From the NCBI GenBank assembly GCA_964367935.1, contig CAYIYZ010000006.1, positions 1 through 64,000 of the forward strand: 64,000 bases of DNA, read 5' to 3'. The stretch is from Scatomorpha sp964367935. GTDB lineage: Bacteria; Bacillota; Clostridia; Oscillospirales; Oscillospiraceae. Below the pieces are notes generated by a model. The model was not told the origin of the DNA, did no database searches, and worked only from the letters and a program-made list of their open reading frames with translations. A program made the position numbers and the translations under genes. Of the stretch, positions 25,606 through 33,948 are shown piece after piece (the stretch's first letter is position 1; every line of letters starts with the position of its first letter).

Positions 25606-26379
25606 ATGAATATGAAGAAATTACTTTTTATTTTAGTGCTGTGCACCTTGATTTTCACGTTTAATTCCCTTGTCGTACATGCAACTTATGACGAAATCCC
25701 ACCGCTCATAGACGATGCAGATCTTTTTTCGAGCAGTGAGGAACAGACACTTACAAACGCTGTCATGTACCTCTACGAGGAGTATGACTACGACATTTAC
25801 CTTATAACCATCGGCTCATTAGACGGCTACCCTCTCTCGGACTGGGCAGAGGAGTTTCCCTTAAACCGTGACCGCGGCGGCGTTGTCTTTATCATCAACA
25901 TGGAGCCGGACAACAGGGGCTACTACACTCAGGAAAATAACCCCGGTCTATATGTTTTTACTGATAAGGCCTACGACGCCATAGACGATGACGTGCAACC
26001 TCTGCTCGCTGACGGCGACTACTATGACGCTTTCTTAGAGTTTCTATACCTAACCGAAGAGTTTCTCATTGCAGCGGAGAGCGGTGAGTACTACGGCACG
26101 GGATTTGATCTCAGTGATTATACGCAGTATGCCGGACTTTCCATACTCTTCGGCATATTTATTGCATTTATCGTAAACAAAATATTGGTAAAGCAGATGA
26201 ACACAGCGGTAGAGGCCGCCGAGGCGTCTAACTACCTCAAAAGCGGTAGTCTTAACATCACGGTCAGCCGTGACCGTTTCCTTTACGAGAACACCACACG
26301 TGTTGCTATCCCAAAAAAGAGCAGTAGCGGCGGTGGCAGTAGCGGCGGCGGTAGCCGAGGTCGTGGCGGTAGCTTTTAA
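25606..26379 (+). CDS. TPM-domain membrane protein (YdjH/YgcG-like)
   Basis: A 257-residue protein: signal peptide (about 1-25, cleavage near VHA), TPM domain (about 30-155; ADLFSSSEEQTLTNAV, DIYLITIGS and RGGVVFIINM), a membrane helix (about 172-195, LSILFGIFIAFIVNKI), and a cytosolic part ending in a Gly/Ser/Arg tail like that of YgcG proteins. TPM domains have been linked to acid phosphatase activity in plants and to membrane-protein repair; the bacterial role is unclear. The start ATG 25606 follows a G-rich Shine-Dalgarno; ATG 25612 is the alternative. Last gene of the SPFH operon; a terminator lies 6 bases on. Confidence 0.85.
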   Translation: MNMKKLLFILVLCTLIFTFNSLVVHATYDEIPPLIDDADLFSSSEEQTLTNAVMYLYEEYDYDIYLITIGSLDGYPLSDWAEEFPLNRDRGGVVFIINMEPDNRGYYTQENNPGLYVFTDKAYDAIDDDVQPLLADGDYYDAFLEFLYLTEEFLIAAESGEYYGTGFDLSDYTQYAGLSILFGIFIAFIVNKILVKQMNTAVEAAEASNYLKSGSLNITVSRDRFLYENTTRVAIPKKSSSGGGSSGGGSRGRGGSF

Positions 26380-26384
26380 AACTA

Positions 26385-26418
26385 TAAAAAAACGCCCTCG
26401 TTTCGAGGGCGTTTTTTT
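26385..26418. terminator. Terminator after the SPFH operon
   Basis: ACGCCCTCG pairs with CGAGGGCGT (26392-26400 with 26404-26412) with a TTT loop, A-run before and T-run after, so it could work in both directions. It stands 6 bases after the TPM gene. Confidence 0.9.
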
Positions 26419-26419
26419 A

Positions 26420-26448
26420 TTGCTATACTTTGCGTATTCATGTATACT
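26420..26448 (+). promoter_or_regulatory. Putative promoter of the FMN hydroxyacid oxidase gene
   Basis: TTGCTA (26420-26425) and TATACT (26443-26448), 17-base spacer, directly after the terminator and 28 bases before the ATG. Confidence 0.55.
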
Positions 26449-26476
26449 GTTTTTATATTGATTTAGGAGGATTAAC

Positions 26477-27496
26477 ATGAACTACAAAGAAATATTAGAG
26501 GTCGCTCGTCCTAAAATAGGCGCTTACTGCAAGGCATGTCCCGTATGTAACGGCAAGGCTTGCGGTAATTCTATACCCGGCCCCGGTGCTAAGCCGCCCG
26601 GCAATGTCGCCGCTCGTAACTTCGACGCTTGGGAACGCTACAAGGTCAACATGGACACCCTCTGTGAAAATAAACCCATCGACACCACATTCACACTGTT
26701 CGGTCGTGAGTTCCGCTCACCTGTATTCGCCGCTCCCATAGGCGGTATGAGCCTACACTACGGCGAGGCGCTTACCGACTTTGATTATAACGACATAGCC
26801 GTCAGAGGCTCTTGCGACTACGGCACCGCCGCTTTCATCGGAGACAGTGTTATACCGAACGGTTTTAGTAGCTCTGTTTCCGTCTTAAACTCTGTTAACG
26901 GTTTAGGTATACCCACCATCAAGCCTTGGGATAAGGAATCGCTTTTTGAGCGAATAGACCTCATAAAGGGCGTGAACAGCTTCGGCTTCGCCATGGACAT
27001 AGACGGTGCGGGTCTACCCTTTCTTAAGAAACTCGGCGGTAAGGCGGGTAGCAAAACCGTTGAGGAACTACGTGAGGTCATAGAGTACGCTAACATACCT
27101 TTTATCTTAAAGGGCATTATGACCCCTCATTCCGCACGCAAGGCTGTCGAAGCTGGTGTTGCCGGTATAGTTGTATCTAATCACGGCGGTCGTGTATTGG
27201 CGCAGTGTCCCGCTACTGCCGAGGTGCTTGAGTCAATAGTCGAGGCAGTCGACGGTAAAGTTCCCGTCTTTGTGGATGGTGGCATACGCAGTGGTGTTGA
27301 TATATTCAAAGCTCTCGCTTTGGGCGCTGACGCCGTGCTACTCGGCAGGCCCTTTGTATCCATGGCTTACGGTGGTGGCGTAGAAGCAGTCAAGTTCTAC
27401 TACGAAATGCTCGAAAATGACCTTCGTGACACTATGAGTATGTGCGGAGCTCATTCGCTGAAGGATATCACAAGGGATATGGTTAACTACTACTGA
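26477..27496 (+). CDS. FMN-dependent alpha-hydroxyacid oxidizing protein
   Basis: A 339-residue TIM-barrel flavoprotein related to lactate oxidase/dehydrogenase and glycolate oxidase. The active-site signature is VVSNHGGRVL (about 234-243), preceded by the FMN-contacting lysine in FILKGIMTP and followed by VFVDGGIRSGVDIFKALALGADAVLLGRPF. The N-terminus carries a cysteine cluster, C18-x2-C21-x2-C24-x4-C29, not part of classical members and suggestive of a metal or Fe-S site. AGGAGG precedes the ATG. In an anaerobe the electron acceptor is unlikely to be oxygen. The LarA-like gene 10 kb upstream also belongs to hydroxyacid metabolism, but the two are not cotranscribed. Confidence 0.88.
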   Translation: MNYKEILEVARPKIGAYCKACPVCNGKACGNSIPGPGAKPPGNVAARNFDAWERYKVNMDTLCENKPIDTTFTLFGREFRSPVFAAPIGGMSLHYGEALTDFDYNDIAVRGSCDYGTAAFIGDSVIPNGFSSSVSVLNSVNGLGIPTIKPWDKESLFERIDLIKGVNSFGFAMDIDGAGLPFLKKLGGKAGSKTVEELREVIEYANIPFILKGIMTPHSARKAVEAGVAGIVVSNHGGRVLAQCPATAEVLESIVEAVDGKVPVFVDGGIRSGVDIFKALALGADAVLLGRPFVSMAYGGGVEAVKFYYEMLENDLRDTMSMCGAHSLKDITRDMVNYY

Positions 27497-27516
27497 GATT
27501 GAGAGGACTTAGTCAC

Positions 27517-28233
27517 ATGAACGAAGGCATGAAACTGTATTACGACTATACCGTCTCGCCACTCGGCCGCTTGTTTTACAGGACGGTTTTTAAACAGCTC
27601 GGCGACCTCCACGACAAAAGCATCTTAGATTTCGGGAGTGGCTTCGGTTTTACTTCCGATTTTCTGGCGAAACGCAATACGGTTACTTCTATTGAGAAAG
27701 ATGCTGTCATGATAGACTTTACTGTTAGCGCGAACGGTTTCACTCAAATACATGGTGACTTGGAATCTATAAAGAAAATGGCTGACGCTTGTTTCGATGT
27801 GGTGATTTGCCATCTGGTCTTGGAGTTTGTAGAAAATCCCACCGAAATATTAACAGAGCTAATCAGAGTCTTAAAAAAAGGCGGTATTGTATCTATAGTC
27901 AGGCATAACAAAAATGGTAGAGTCATTCAAGCTATAGTACAAGACTACGACCTTTCTGATGCGAAGAACCTTTTGTGTGGTGGATATTCACACTCCAGTG
28001 CCTTTGGTGACATCAAGTACTACACTGACGAAGATTTGATGGTGTGGACAGCGGGTGCCCTTGAACTAAACAAAGTTTTCGGCGTCAGGACACTTGCTAG
28101 TCTGCACGATAATCATGTGCAGACTAAGGATGACTGGCTGAGTGATATGCTCGAAATTGAGTCTACTCTTTGTGAGCACCCTGACTACATGAAAATAGCC
28201 TACTTTAACCATCTCATCCTTGTAAAACTGTAG
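27517..28233 (+). CDS. Class I SAM-dependent methyltransferase
   Basis: A 238-residue protein of the Methyltransf_11/25 type. The SAM-binding glycine motif is ILDFGSGFGF (about 35-44), the acidic post-motif VTSIEKD follows, and FDVVICHLVLEFV stands at motif IV. The ATG at 27517 has GAGAGG about 10 bases upstream; a TTG at 27499 is the only longer option. The substrate is unknown (small molecule or quinone-like). It starts 20 bases after the FMN oxidase. Codon choice looks more A/T-rich than in the ptb-buk or SPFH genes, a feature shared with the following flavoprotein. Confidence 0.85.
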   Translation: MNEGMKLYYDYTVSPLGRLFYRTVFKQLGDLHDKSILDFGSGFGFTSDFLAKRNTVTSIEKDAVMIDFTVSANGFTQIHGDLESIKKMADACFDVVICHLVLEFVENPTEILTELIRVLKKGGIVSIVRHNKNGRVIQAIVQDYDLSDAKNLLCGGYSHSSAFGDIKYYTDEDLMVWTAGALELNKVFGVRTLASLHDNHVQTKDDWLSDMLEIESTLCEHPDYMKIAYFNHLILVKL

Positions 28234-28279
28234 CACTGTTTTTTGTTTAAGATTATTTATTTTTGAATTGAGATTTCTT

Positions 28280-28912
28280 ATGAAAAAAGTATTAGGATTT
28301 TCTGGGAGCCCTGTCATTAACAGCAACACCGATAGAACGGTCAGGCACATTCTAGAGTCGACAGCTTGTGATTATGAGTTCTTTAAACTGAGCGAGCTTA
28401 ATATAAGGCCGTGCATGGCATGTAAGGCCTGTGCAATAAGCGGTAAATGCATTGTGATGGACGATTTCCAAACTCTACAGGAAAAAATCAGAACAGCTGA
28501 CGGCTTAGTAATAGGAGCTTATACTCCGTTTTCATCTATTGACGCCTTCACTAAAATTTTACTAGAACGTCTTTTTGCCTTGCATCATAACATTGAGCTT
28601 GCCGGCAAAAAGCTCATTACCGTTGTTAGCTCAGTCGCTCCTTCGACAGCTTTGCCTGTTGTGGAGATAATCAGGCGAGAAGCTAAATTAGAGCAAATGG
28701 AAGATTTAGGTTACATCACCCTTGAAGGGACTGTCCCCTGTGCCACTTGCCCTGCAGCTTATGAGTGTAAGCGCAATTCCTTTTACAGTAGATTCGGTGA
28801 ACATGCAAAGGCAGGTGCCCATAATTGCAAGCAAGTAGAAGATTCTCCTAAATGGGCGGAAGCCGAGAAACTGGGTAAAGAAATGGGTAGACTTCTTCTT
28901 ATTAGCGATATA
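28280..28912 (+). CDS. Iron-sulfur flavoprotein, NADPH-dependent FMN reductase family
   Basis: A 210-residue flavodoxin-fold protein. It opens with KKVLGFSGSP (FMN phosphate loop, about 2-11) and has RPCMACKACAISGKC (about 52-66), the compact cysteine motif of iron-sulfur flavoproteins, then the flavin loop VIGAYTPFSSIDAF. A second cysteine group, CATCPAAYEC, lies near 155-165. The role is probably electron transfer or reduction of small molecules. The start chosen is ATG 28280, since the longer frame begins with TTG; the ribosome-binding site is weak. The terminator at 28954-28993 follows. Confidence 0.82.
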
Positions 28913-28953
28913 TGATTTTTAGTCTTGCTCTGCTCCCTAATCTAAAGTGAAAA

Positions 28954-28993
28954 GAAAAACAACACTGTCTTATTGTGACAGTGTTGTTTTTTC
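28954..28993. terminator. Bidirectional terminator between the flavoprotein gene and pilT
   Basis: AAAACAACACTGTC pairs with GACAGTGTTGTTTT around TTATTGT (28956-28990), with A-run and T-run on either side. It lies between convergent genes and can serve both. Confidence 0.85.
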
Positions 28994-29024
28994 ATATGTA
29001 TGATGCTTGCAGATCACATTAGTC

Positions 29025-30092
29025 TTAGCCTATATGCCTCATAATAAATGAGGGGTTTAAGCTATATGTCAGCGCTGTATCCTTAGTTATCACGCCCTCT
29101 TTATATAGCTTTGTGATACTGCTGTCCATCGTTACCATACCATCTGAAGATGACGACTGAATAATGGAATTAATCTGGTGTGCCCTGCCCTCTCTTATGA
29201 GGGTGCGTATAGCATTATTACAGTGCATAACCTCAAAAGCAGGTACCATTTTTCCGTCGACCGTCGGCAGTAGTTGCTGACACACAACAGACTCCAAAGC
29301 CATCGAAAGCTGCATACGTATCTGATTCTGCTGATTCGCCGGGAAGCTATCTACTAACCTTCCTATCGAGTTCGCCGCTCCCAAAGTATGTAACGCAGAG
29401 AAAATAAGATGCCCGGTCTCCGCCGCTGTCATTGATATGCTTATCGTCTCCGCATCACGCAATTCGCCTATAAGTATTACATCCGGACTTTGACGTAGTG
29501 CCGCCCTCAAAGCTAAAGGATAACTCGCCGTGTCGAGCGATATCTCTCTTTGGCTGATTATACTCTTCTTATGCGAATGCAAATGCTCTATCGGATCCTC
29601 AAGTGTAATTATATGCGCAGGTGTTGTCTTATTTATCTCGTCAAGTATGCAAGTCAAAGTAGTAGTCTTACCACTCGACGCAGAACCCGTAACAAGCACC
29701 AAACCACTCTTGCGCTTTCCAAGCTCCAATATGCTCTGCGGTATGTTCATGCTCACAGGGTCCGGCAAACTAAACGCTACTACACGTATTACCGCCGCCA
29801 ATGAGTTCCTCTGCTTATACGCATTTATCCTAAAGCGAGATACTCCCTTAATAGCAAAGGAAAAGTCATCATCTCCGCGCTCTTGCAATATGTTCATGTC
29901 ACGCCTTGCCAAAGCATAGATATCCTCAATAAAGCGCTGTGTCATATCAGGCAACACCATATTGTCATCATACGTCATCATCTGACGGTTTAATTTATAG
30001 CTTATGGGTCGGCCCGCAACTATAAATATGTCCACCGCTTGCCTCTCAACCATTGCCTTCAGCAGAGCCTGTACGTCCATCTGAATGTTCAT
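29025..30092 (-). CDS. pilT: Type IV pilus twitching ATPase PilT
   Basis: A 355-residue secretion/pilus ATPase. It has the N-terminal PAS-like domain (1-100), Walker A GSASSGKT (136-143), the Asp box around LEDPIEH (165-171), Walker B VILIGELRD with E210, and the His box HLIFSALHT (229-236) with DSFPANQQ. PilT normally powers pilus retraction. It is the last gene of the minus-strand pilus-like operon, 13 bases after the preceding gene. No PilB/GspE extension ATPase occurs in the locus, so this protein either partners with one elsewhere or drives the machine alone. Confidence 0.93.
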   Translation of the reverse strand: MNIQMDVQALLKAMVERQAVDIFIVAGRPISYKLNRQMMTYDDNMVLPDMTQRFIEDIYALARRDMNILQERGDDDFSFAIKGVSRFRINAYKQRNSLAAVIRVVAFSLPDPVSMNIPQSILELGKRKSGLVLVTGSASSGKTTTLTCILDEINKTTPAHIITLEDPIEHLHSHKKSIISQREISLDTASYPLALRAALRQSPDVILIGELRDAETISISMTAAETGHLIFSALHTLGAANSIGRLVDSFPANQQNQIRMQLSMALESVVCQQLLPTVDGKMVPAFEVMHCNNAIRTLIREGRAHQINSIIQSSSSDGMVTMDSSITKLYKEGVITKDTALTYSLNPSFIMRHIG

Positions 30093-30104
30093 ACTATCTT
30101 CTCC

Positions 30105-30551
30105 TCACTCTAAAATAACAATTTCATCTATCTTTGTCTTCCACGCAAGCCGCTCCGGCTCTCCTTTTTCGCCACCTTCGGCGCTTGTCGGCAAGCCTAC
30201 CCTCACCAAAAGATTGCGTGCCTCATCTATCACTACACTGTACTCAGCTATCATGCCATCATATTCCTCAGACTCCGTTACCACACAGCCCAAAGCTTCC
30301 AGTGCCGCTTTCATCTCCGCTCCTTCCGTACTCATATATATATCATACAAGTCCGCGAAGCGCTCCTCCGCCTCGGCGTCCGCCGTATAGTACTGACTTA
30401 TCGTAAGTGCTGTCCGCTCTGACATCACCGTGTCCGTGCGGGCACTCGATAATATAAGTACCGAGAATATTGTGAACACCAATACCGTTAAAAATGTGCC
30501 CAAGGATATTATCCCCACACTCATTATCGGCTGTTTCCTCTTCATATCCAT
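30105..30551 (-). CDS. Small membrane-anchored protein of the pilus-like operon (a)
   Basis: A 148-residue protein with one N-terminal membrane helix (about 10-32, VGIISLGTFLTVLVFTIFSVLIL) and an outside alpha-beta part. The topology matches minor pilins, but there is no G-FTLxE prepilin peptidase site. The start ATG 30551 has AGGAGG seven bases upstream and overlaps the stop of the next gene upstream; GTG 30554 is possible. No family recognised. By position it is a likely pseudopilin-like or assembly component of this locus. Confidence 0.75.
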   Translation of the reverse strand: MDMKRKQPIMSVGIISLGTFLTVLVFTIFSVLILSSARTDTVMSERTALTISQYYTADAEAEERFADLYDIYMSTEGAEMKAALEALGCVVTESEEYDGMIAEYSVVIDEARNLLVRVGLPTSAEGGEKGEPERLAWKTKIDEIVILE

Positions 30552-30982
30552 CACGCCACCTCCTCGATAGCGCCGACGAAACTCTTTATATCAAGCTCAT
30601 ATATTAGCTCATCGCCCTTTTTAATAACTATCCGAGCATTCAGCATCATGTCTTCAGTCAAACTAGTATCAACAGTTGCACTGTATACCACCTCGTCCGC
30701 ACTGCGTTGCCAGTCCTCGTCGTAGCCAATGAAGTACACACCCTCATTCGACTCCGCTTCAAGTAAGCTCGCCAACACCTCAGTATCGGCTCCGACCGCC
30801 TTAACCGTCTCAGCTATGTTTTGCGCCTCCAAGGCCGCCGTAGACAAATCATTGCTCCTGCCACTCTCCAAATGCCCGCTTACAAATATGCTAACACATA
30901 TTGATACGCACACAGAGAAAAACAGACAGTTTATTATTAATTCCAACAAGAAATGTTTAAGCTTCAAACTCTGTGTATTCAC
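30551..30982 (-). CDS. Small membrane-anchored protein of the pilus-like operon (b)
   Basis: A 143-residue protein: basic start (MNTQSLKLKH), one membrane helix (about 11-33, rich in Val, Cys and Ser), then an outside region with a probable helix (LSTAALEAQNIAETVKAVG) and beta strands. Four-base overlap (ATGA) with the DUF4860 gene upstream and with the next gene downstream indicates translational coupling. The long first helix plus a C-terminal sheet is minor-pilin-like, but the cleavage motif is absent. No known family recognised. Confidence 0.75.
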   Translation of the reverse strand: MNTQSLKLKHFLLELIINCLFFSVCVSICVSIFVSGHLESGRSNDLSTAALEAQNIAETVKAVGADTEVLASLLEAESNEGVYFIGYDEDWQRSADEVVYSATVDTSLTEDMMLNARIVIKKGDELIYELDIKSFVGAIEEVA

Positions 30983-31473
30983 TCTATGCCAACCCCCGTT
31001 CCACTCTCTATATAGTGCCGTGAGTTATGCACATTGCCCTCTGTATCCGTTACCTCTACCTCTAGCAGACCGGGTATCGTCTCGCTCAGCGCCATCGCCG
31101 ACAAGGGCATTATCCTCTGTCCTATACCCGTCAAGGGCTCCATGCCCTCCGCTAACAAAACCTCACACAAATAGCCATCCTCTATATATATCCAGGTTTC
31201 ATACACACTGTCCGCCACTACCTGCTGCATAATTATAGCATCTGACTGCTCTGTTTCACCTAAACGGATCTGGCCAATTTCCTCACTCTGGCGCAGCTTC
31301 TCGCCTATATACAGCAGAGATGTGCGCATATTATAGCTCTCGCTCGACGCACTGACATTCTCTTCATACACATCAGCGCTTACCAATATGAGAAACAGCG
31401 CCGTTATCGCATATATGCAAAAGACACTGAATATCAATATTGTATTTATCAAGTGACTTTTACTCTGCTTCAC
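30979..31473 (-). CDS. DUF4860 domain protein
   Basis: A 164-residue protein with one N-terminal helix (about 10-31, ILIFSVFCIYAITALFLILVSAD), then SYNMRTSLLYIGEKLRQSE and a beta-rich end. This looks like DUF4860, a family found in clostridial pilus/type II secretion-like loci. As in its neighbours, the long helix plus C-terminal sheet resembles a minor pilin. It is coupled by a 4-base overlap to the gene after it and lies 25 bases after the 110-residue protein. Confidence 0.75.
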   Translation of the reverse strand: MKQSKSHLINTILIFSVFCIYAITALFLILVSADVYEENVSASSESYNMRTSLLYIGEKLRQSEEIGQIRLGETEQSDAIIMQQVVADSVYETWIYIEDGYLCEVLLAEGMEPLTGIGQRIMPLSAMALSETIPGLLEVEVTDTEGNVHNSRHYIESGTGVGIE

Positions 31474-31498
31474 CGCTTAGCTCCTCCCACACTGTCTC

Positions 31499-31831
31499 TT
31501 ACTCTATAAAAAACACTGCTATGTCCGGCAATAAATTGCCGCCCAAATTCTCGTAGTGTACTATATATTTGCTGTCGTCAAAACGCAGCCCGTATATGTC
31601 TATCAAATAATCCAAGTTCGGTGGATAACTGCCCTCCAAAGAATAACACTGTACAGCCGAGCGCCGCACCGTATCCTCTAACATTACCTGCTGCTGCACA
31701 TTGACTGTATCTGAAACTAATTCTACAGAATAGCTGAGACCTATGAGAAGCACGGCGAACAGTATGACAGACCAAAAAACCGAATTCTTCATGAGCCGAC
31801 CTATTAACGTCGATGACTTTAAACCTCTCAC
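31499..31831 (-). CDS. Small membrane-anchored protein of the pilus-like operon (c)
   Basis: A 110-residue protein starting with GTG (31831), which has GAGAGGGGG eight bases upstream. It has a membrane helix (about 18-38, FWSVILFAVLLIGLSYSVELV), then a short domain with AVQCYSLEGSYPPNLDYLIDIYG. The sequence Y-P-x-x-L-D-Y-L is reminiscent of major pilin and GspG-like proteins just after the long helix. No prepilin peptidase motif is visible. It is the best candidate here for a structural pilin-like subunit, at low certainty. Confidence 0.7.
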   Translation of the reverse strand: MRGLKSSTLIGRLMKNSVFWSVILFAVLLIGLSYSVELVSDTVNVQQQVMLEDTVRRSAVQCYSLEGSYPPNLDYLIDIYGLRFDDSKYIVHYENLGGNLLPDIAVFFIE

Positions 31832-31878
31832 CTATCTCGCCCCCTCTCCAATTACTCGCTCCTAGCCTATCAAATATT

Positions 31879-32955
31879 TTACAGACCTGTCATGATGCCT
31901 GCTAGCGGCAACATCACTGACAACATTATCATTCCCACGGTTACACACAATAATGCTACCATCGCAGGCTCTATTACGCCAAGTAAAGATTGTGTTCTGC
32001 GCATAGTATCGTCGTAGTAGCTCTCAGCCACAGATGATAGTACCTCGCCAAATGAACCGGCCCTTGATCCGGCTTCCATCACTCCGTAATACTCGCTACC
32101 CACTATGCCGCTTGCCAATATCGAATCAGACAAGCTCTCGCCCTGTTCCATTCTCTGCATAACATCGGCAATGCGTGTCTGCGCTATCTCATTCTCAGCC
32201 GTCGTATATGCAAACTCCAAACAGCTCGTCGTATCTATTCCACTCATCAGCATGAGCGACATTGAGAACGCGAACCTATTCGCTGCCTCTGCCTCAGCTA
32301 ACTTGCGTGTTACGAAAGACCTCTCATACATACGGCTAATCGACCTCTTGCCCGACGCAGTTGACCTCATCACTAGTGCGACAATAATGATCAAGGCCAC
32401 TGCCGCCGCTATGTACACCGCCGAGCCACTTAAGGCTTGACCAAAGTTTAATAGTCCTGCACTGACAGGGTTCAAGCCCAACCCAAGCTGATTGAACACC
32501 TGCTCAAATACCGGCATAACTTGTACAAGTAACACGAATATTACCACAAGTACCATAGCCGCCATAAACAATGGATATGCTATTGATGAACGTACATTCT
32601 TTCTCAATACGTCCCTGTTTCTGTAGTACTGTGATAACGCACGGCAAACTTCCTCAAAGCGTCCTGTCTGCTCGCCCAAATCCGTCATTCCCAAAGCATA
32701 TTCAGGGAAACAACCACACAATGTCATCGCCTGTGATAAGTACATGCCCTCAGACACATACTCACACAAAGTCGCTATCAAAGCACCGTTTAAGGCCTTC
32801 GACTTGCCCCCCTGCATTATATACAAGCTCTCCATCGTCGATATGCCACTCTTCGCGTACATCGCTAACTGCTCAAAAAAGTACGCCAGTTCGTTTGTAC
32901 CTACCGCTTCAAAGCTCTTGGCTTTTGTTTTTACCGTAGCTTGACCTTTATCCAT
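31879..32955 (-). CDS. Type II secretion/pilus inner-membrane protein GspF/PilC
   Basis: A 358-residue polytopic platform protein with two T2SSF domains: FFEQLAMYAKSGISTMESLYIM (about 27-48) and the matching FAFSMSLMLMSGIDTTSCLEFA (about 228-249). Each is followed by membrane helices: one near 113-137, one near 176-196, and a C-terminal one near 331-355. It should recruit the ATPase and assemble the pilus base. It is the first clear gene of the operon that ends with pilT; the transglutaminase-like lipoprotein gene lies just upstream, with a 21-base gap. Confidence 0.92.
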   Translation of the reverse strand: MDKGQATVKTKAKSFEAVGTNELAYFFEQLAMYAKSGISTMESLYIMQGGKSKALNGALIATLCEYVSEGMYLSQAMTLCGCFPEYALGMTDLGEQTGRFEEVCRALSQYYRNRDVLRKNVRSSIAYPLFMAAMVLVVIFVLLVQVMPVFEQVFNQLGLGLNPVSAGLLNFGQALSGSAVYIAAAVALIIIVALVMRSTASGKRSISRMYERSFVTRKLAEAEAANRFAFSMSLMLMSGIDTTSCLEFAYTTAENEIAQTRIADVMQRMEQGESLSDSILASGIVGSEYYGVMEAGSRAGSFGEVLSSVAESYYDDTMRRTQSLLGVIEPAMVALLCVTVGMIMLSVMLPLAGIMTGL

Positions 32956-32976
32956 CGCAGACCACGCCCCCCTTTA

Positions 32977-33948
32977 TCAGTATATATACATAGGACTGTA
33001 GTTTTCACCGTCTCCAACAAAGTTTAGTATATCCTCACTCATATTAGCAGTTGATGCAAACGTCGGATCCATTCGCACCCACTCAACTCCATCAAAGTAG
33101 ATTATGCCCACTACCCAGCCGGTCTCCTCCGTATACGTGCTTATCCAAGCATGATACGCCTGACCCGAGTACCCTATTACCAACTTCGTAGGAATCCCCT
33201 GTGCCCTCAACATCGAGGTCATCAGTACAGCATAATCAAAGCATATGCCCTTACCCGTCTCCAAAGTCACATCTATATCAGGCAGGAAAAAGCCCGATAT
33301 ATTAGCTGCTAGATCATAGTCGTAGCTCACATGGCCTGTCACAAAGTCAAACACCTTCTCTATAACCTCAAGGTCGTTTGCTGCACCTGCCACCACTTCC
33401 TGTGACTTCTTGATCGCATCATCCTCTGCATTAAAGTTGACATACTGATTCGGATACAGAAAAGTCGAATACTCATCTTCCAAGGTAGCGCTGAAACTGA
33501 TAGCATCAACTACTGCATAGCTCGTGCCGGATATATTCTCATTTATAGTCAGGGAATATGAGCCACTGCCCTGCGACAGAGGAAACACCTCGTACTCATT
33601 CAAGCCCGACTTATTCAAATCGTAGGTATAAGTCGAACCGCCTTGGAGTGTCAACTGCATCTTCACCTTCGTATTCGTGCCCGTATACTTCACCATGATA
33701 TACCCCTTCGAGGAGTTAGATGTATCCACCACACCCTTGTTGCCCAAATGCTCCTCCACAGCATCAGCTGTCGGAACCAAGACCTTCGGTGTAGTGTCAC
33801 GCGCACCACTCGCGCTCGGTGTCGTACTGGCAGGTAAAGACACTGCACTCACAGTGCTCGTCGCCACAGGCACATCTGCCCCACAGCCACTGAGCACAAA
33901 CACCAATGCCATTAAAACTGCCACCAGTTTAATCATATTATTCTTCAC
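32977..33948 (-). CDS. Transglutaminase-like lipoprotein
   Basis: A 323-residue predicted lipoprotein: GTG start at 33948 (GGAGGAG 11 bases upstream; ATG 33936 lacks a good site), hydrophobic helix and lipobox LSGC with Cys at 22, then a Ser/Thr/Ala linker. A beta domain spans about 80-165. The C-terminal transglutaminase-like domain has the full Cys-His-Asp triad: C236 in GICFDYA, H266 in AYHAWI, D294 in VRMDPTF. Family members act as proteases, crosslinkers or amidases outside the cell. It lies 21 bases upstream of the gspF gene and may be in the same transcript, so a role in processing or crosslinking surface proteins is possible. Confidence 0.85.
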   Translation of the reverse strand: MKNNMIKLVAVLMALVFVLSGCGADVPVATSTVSAVSLPASTTPSASGARDTTPKVLVPTADAVEEHLGNKGVVDTSNSSKGYIMVKYTGTNTKVKMQLTLQGGSTYTYDLNKSGLNEYEVFPLSQGSGSYSLTINENISGTSYAVVDAISFSATLEDEYSTFLYPNQYVNFNAEDDAIKKSQEVVAGAANDLEVIEKVFDFVTGHVSYDYDLAANISGFFLPDIDVTLETGKGICFDYAVLMTSMLRAQGIPTKLVIGYSGQAYHAWISTYTEETGWVVGIIYFDGVEWVRMDPTFASTANMSEDILNFVGDGENYSPMYIY

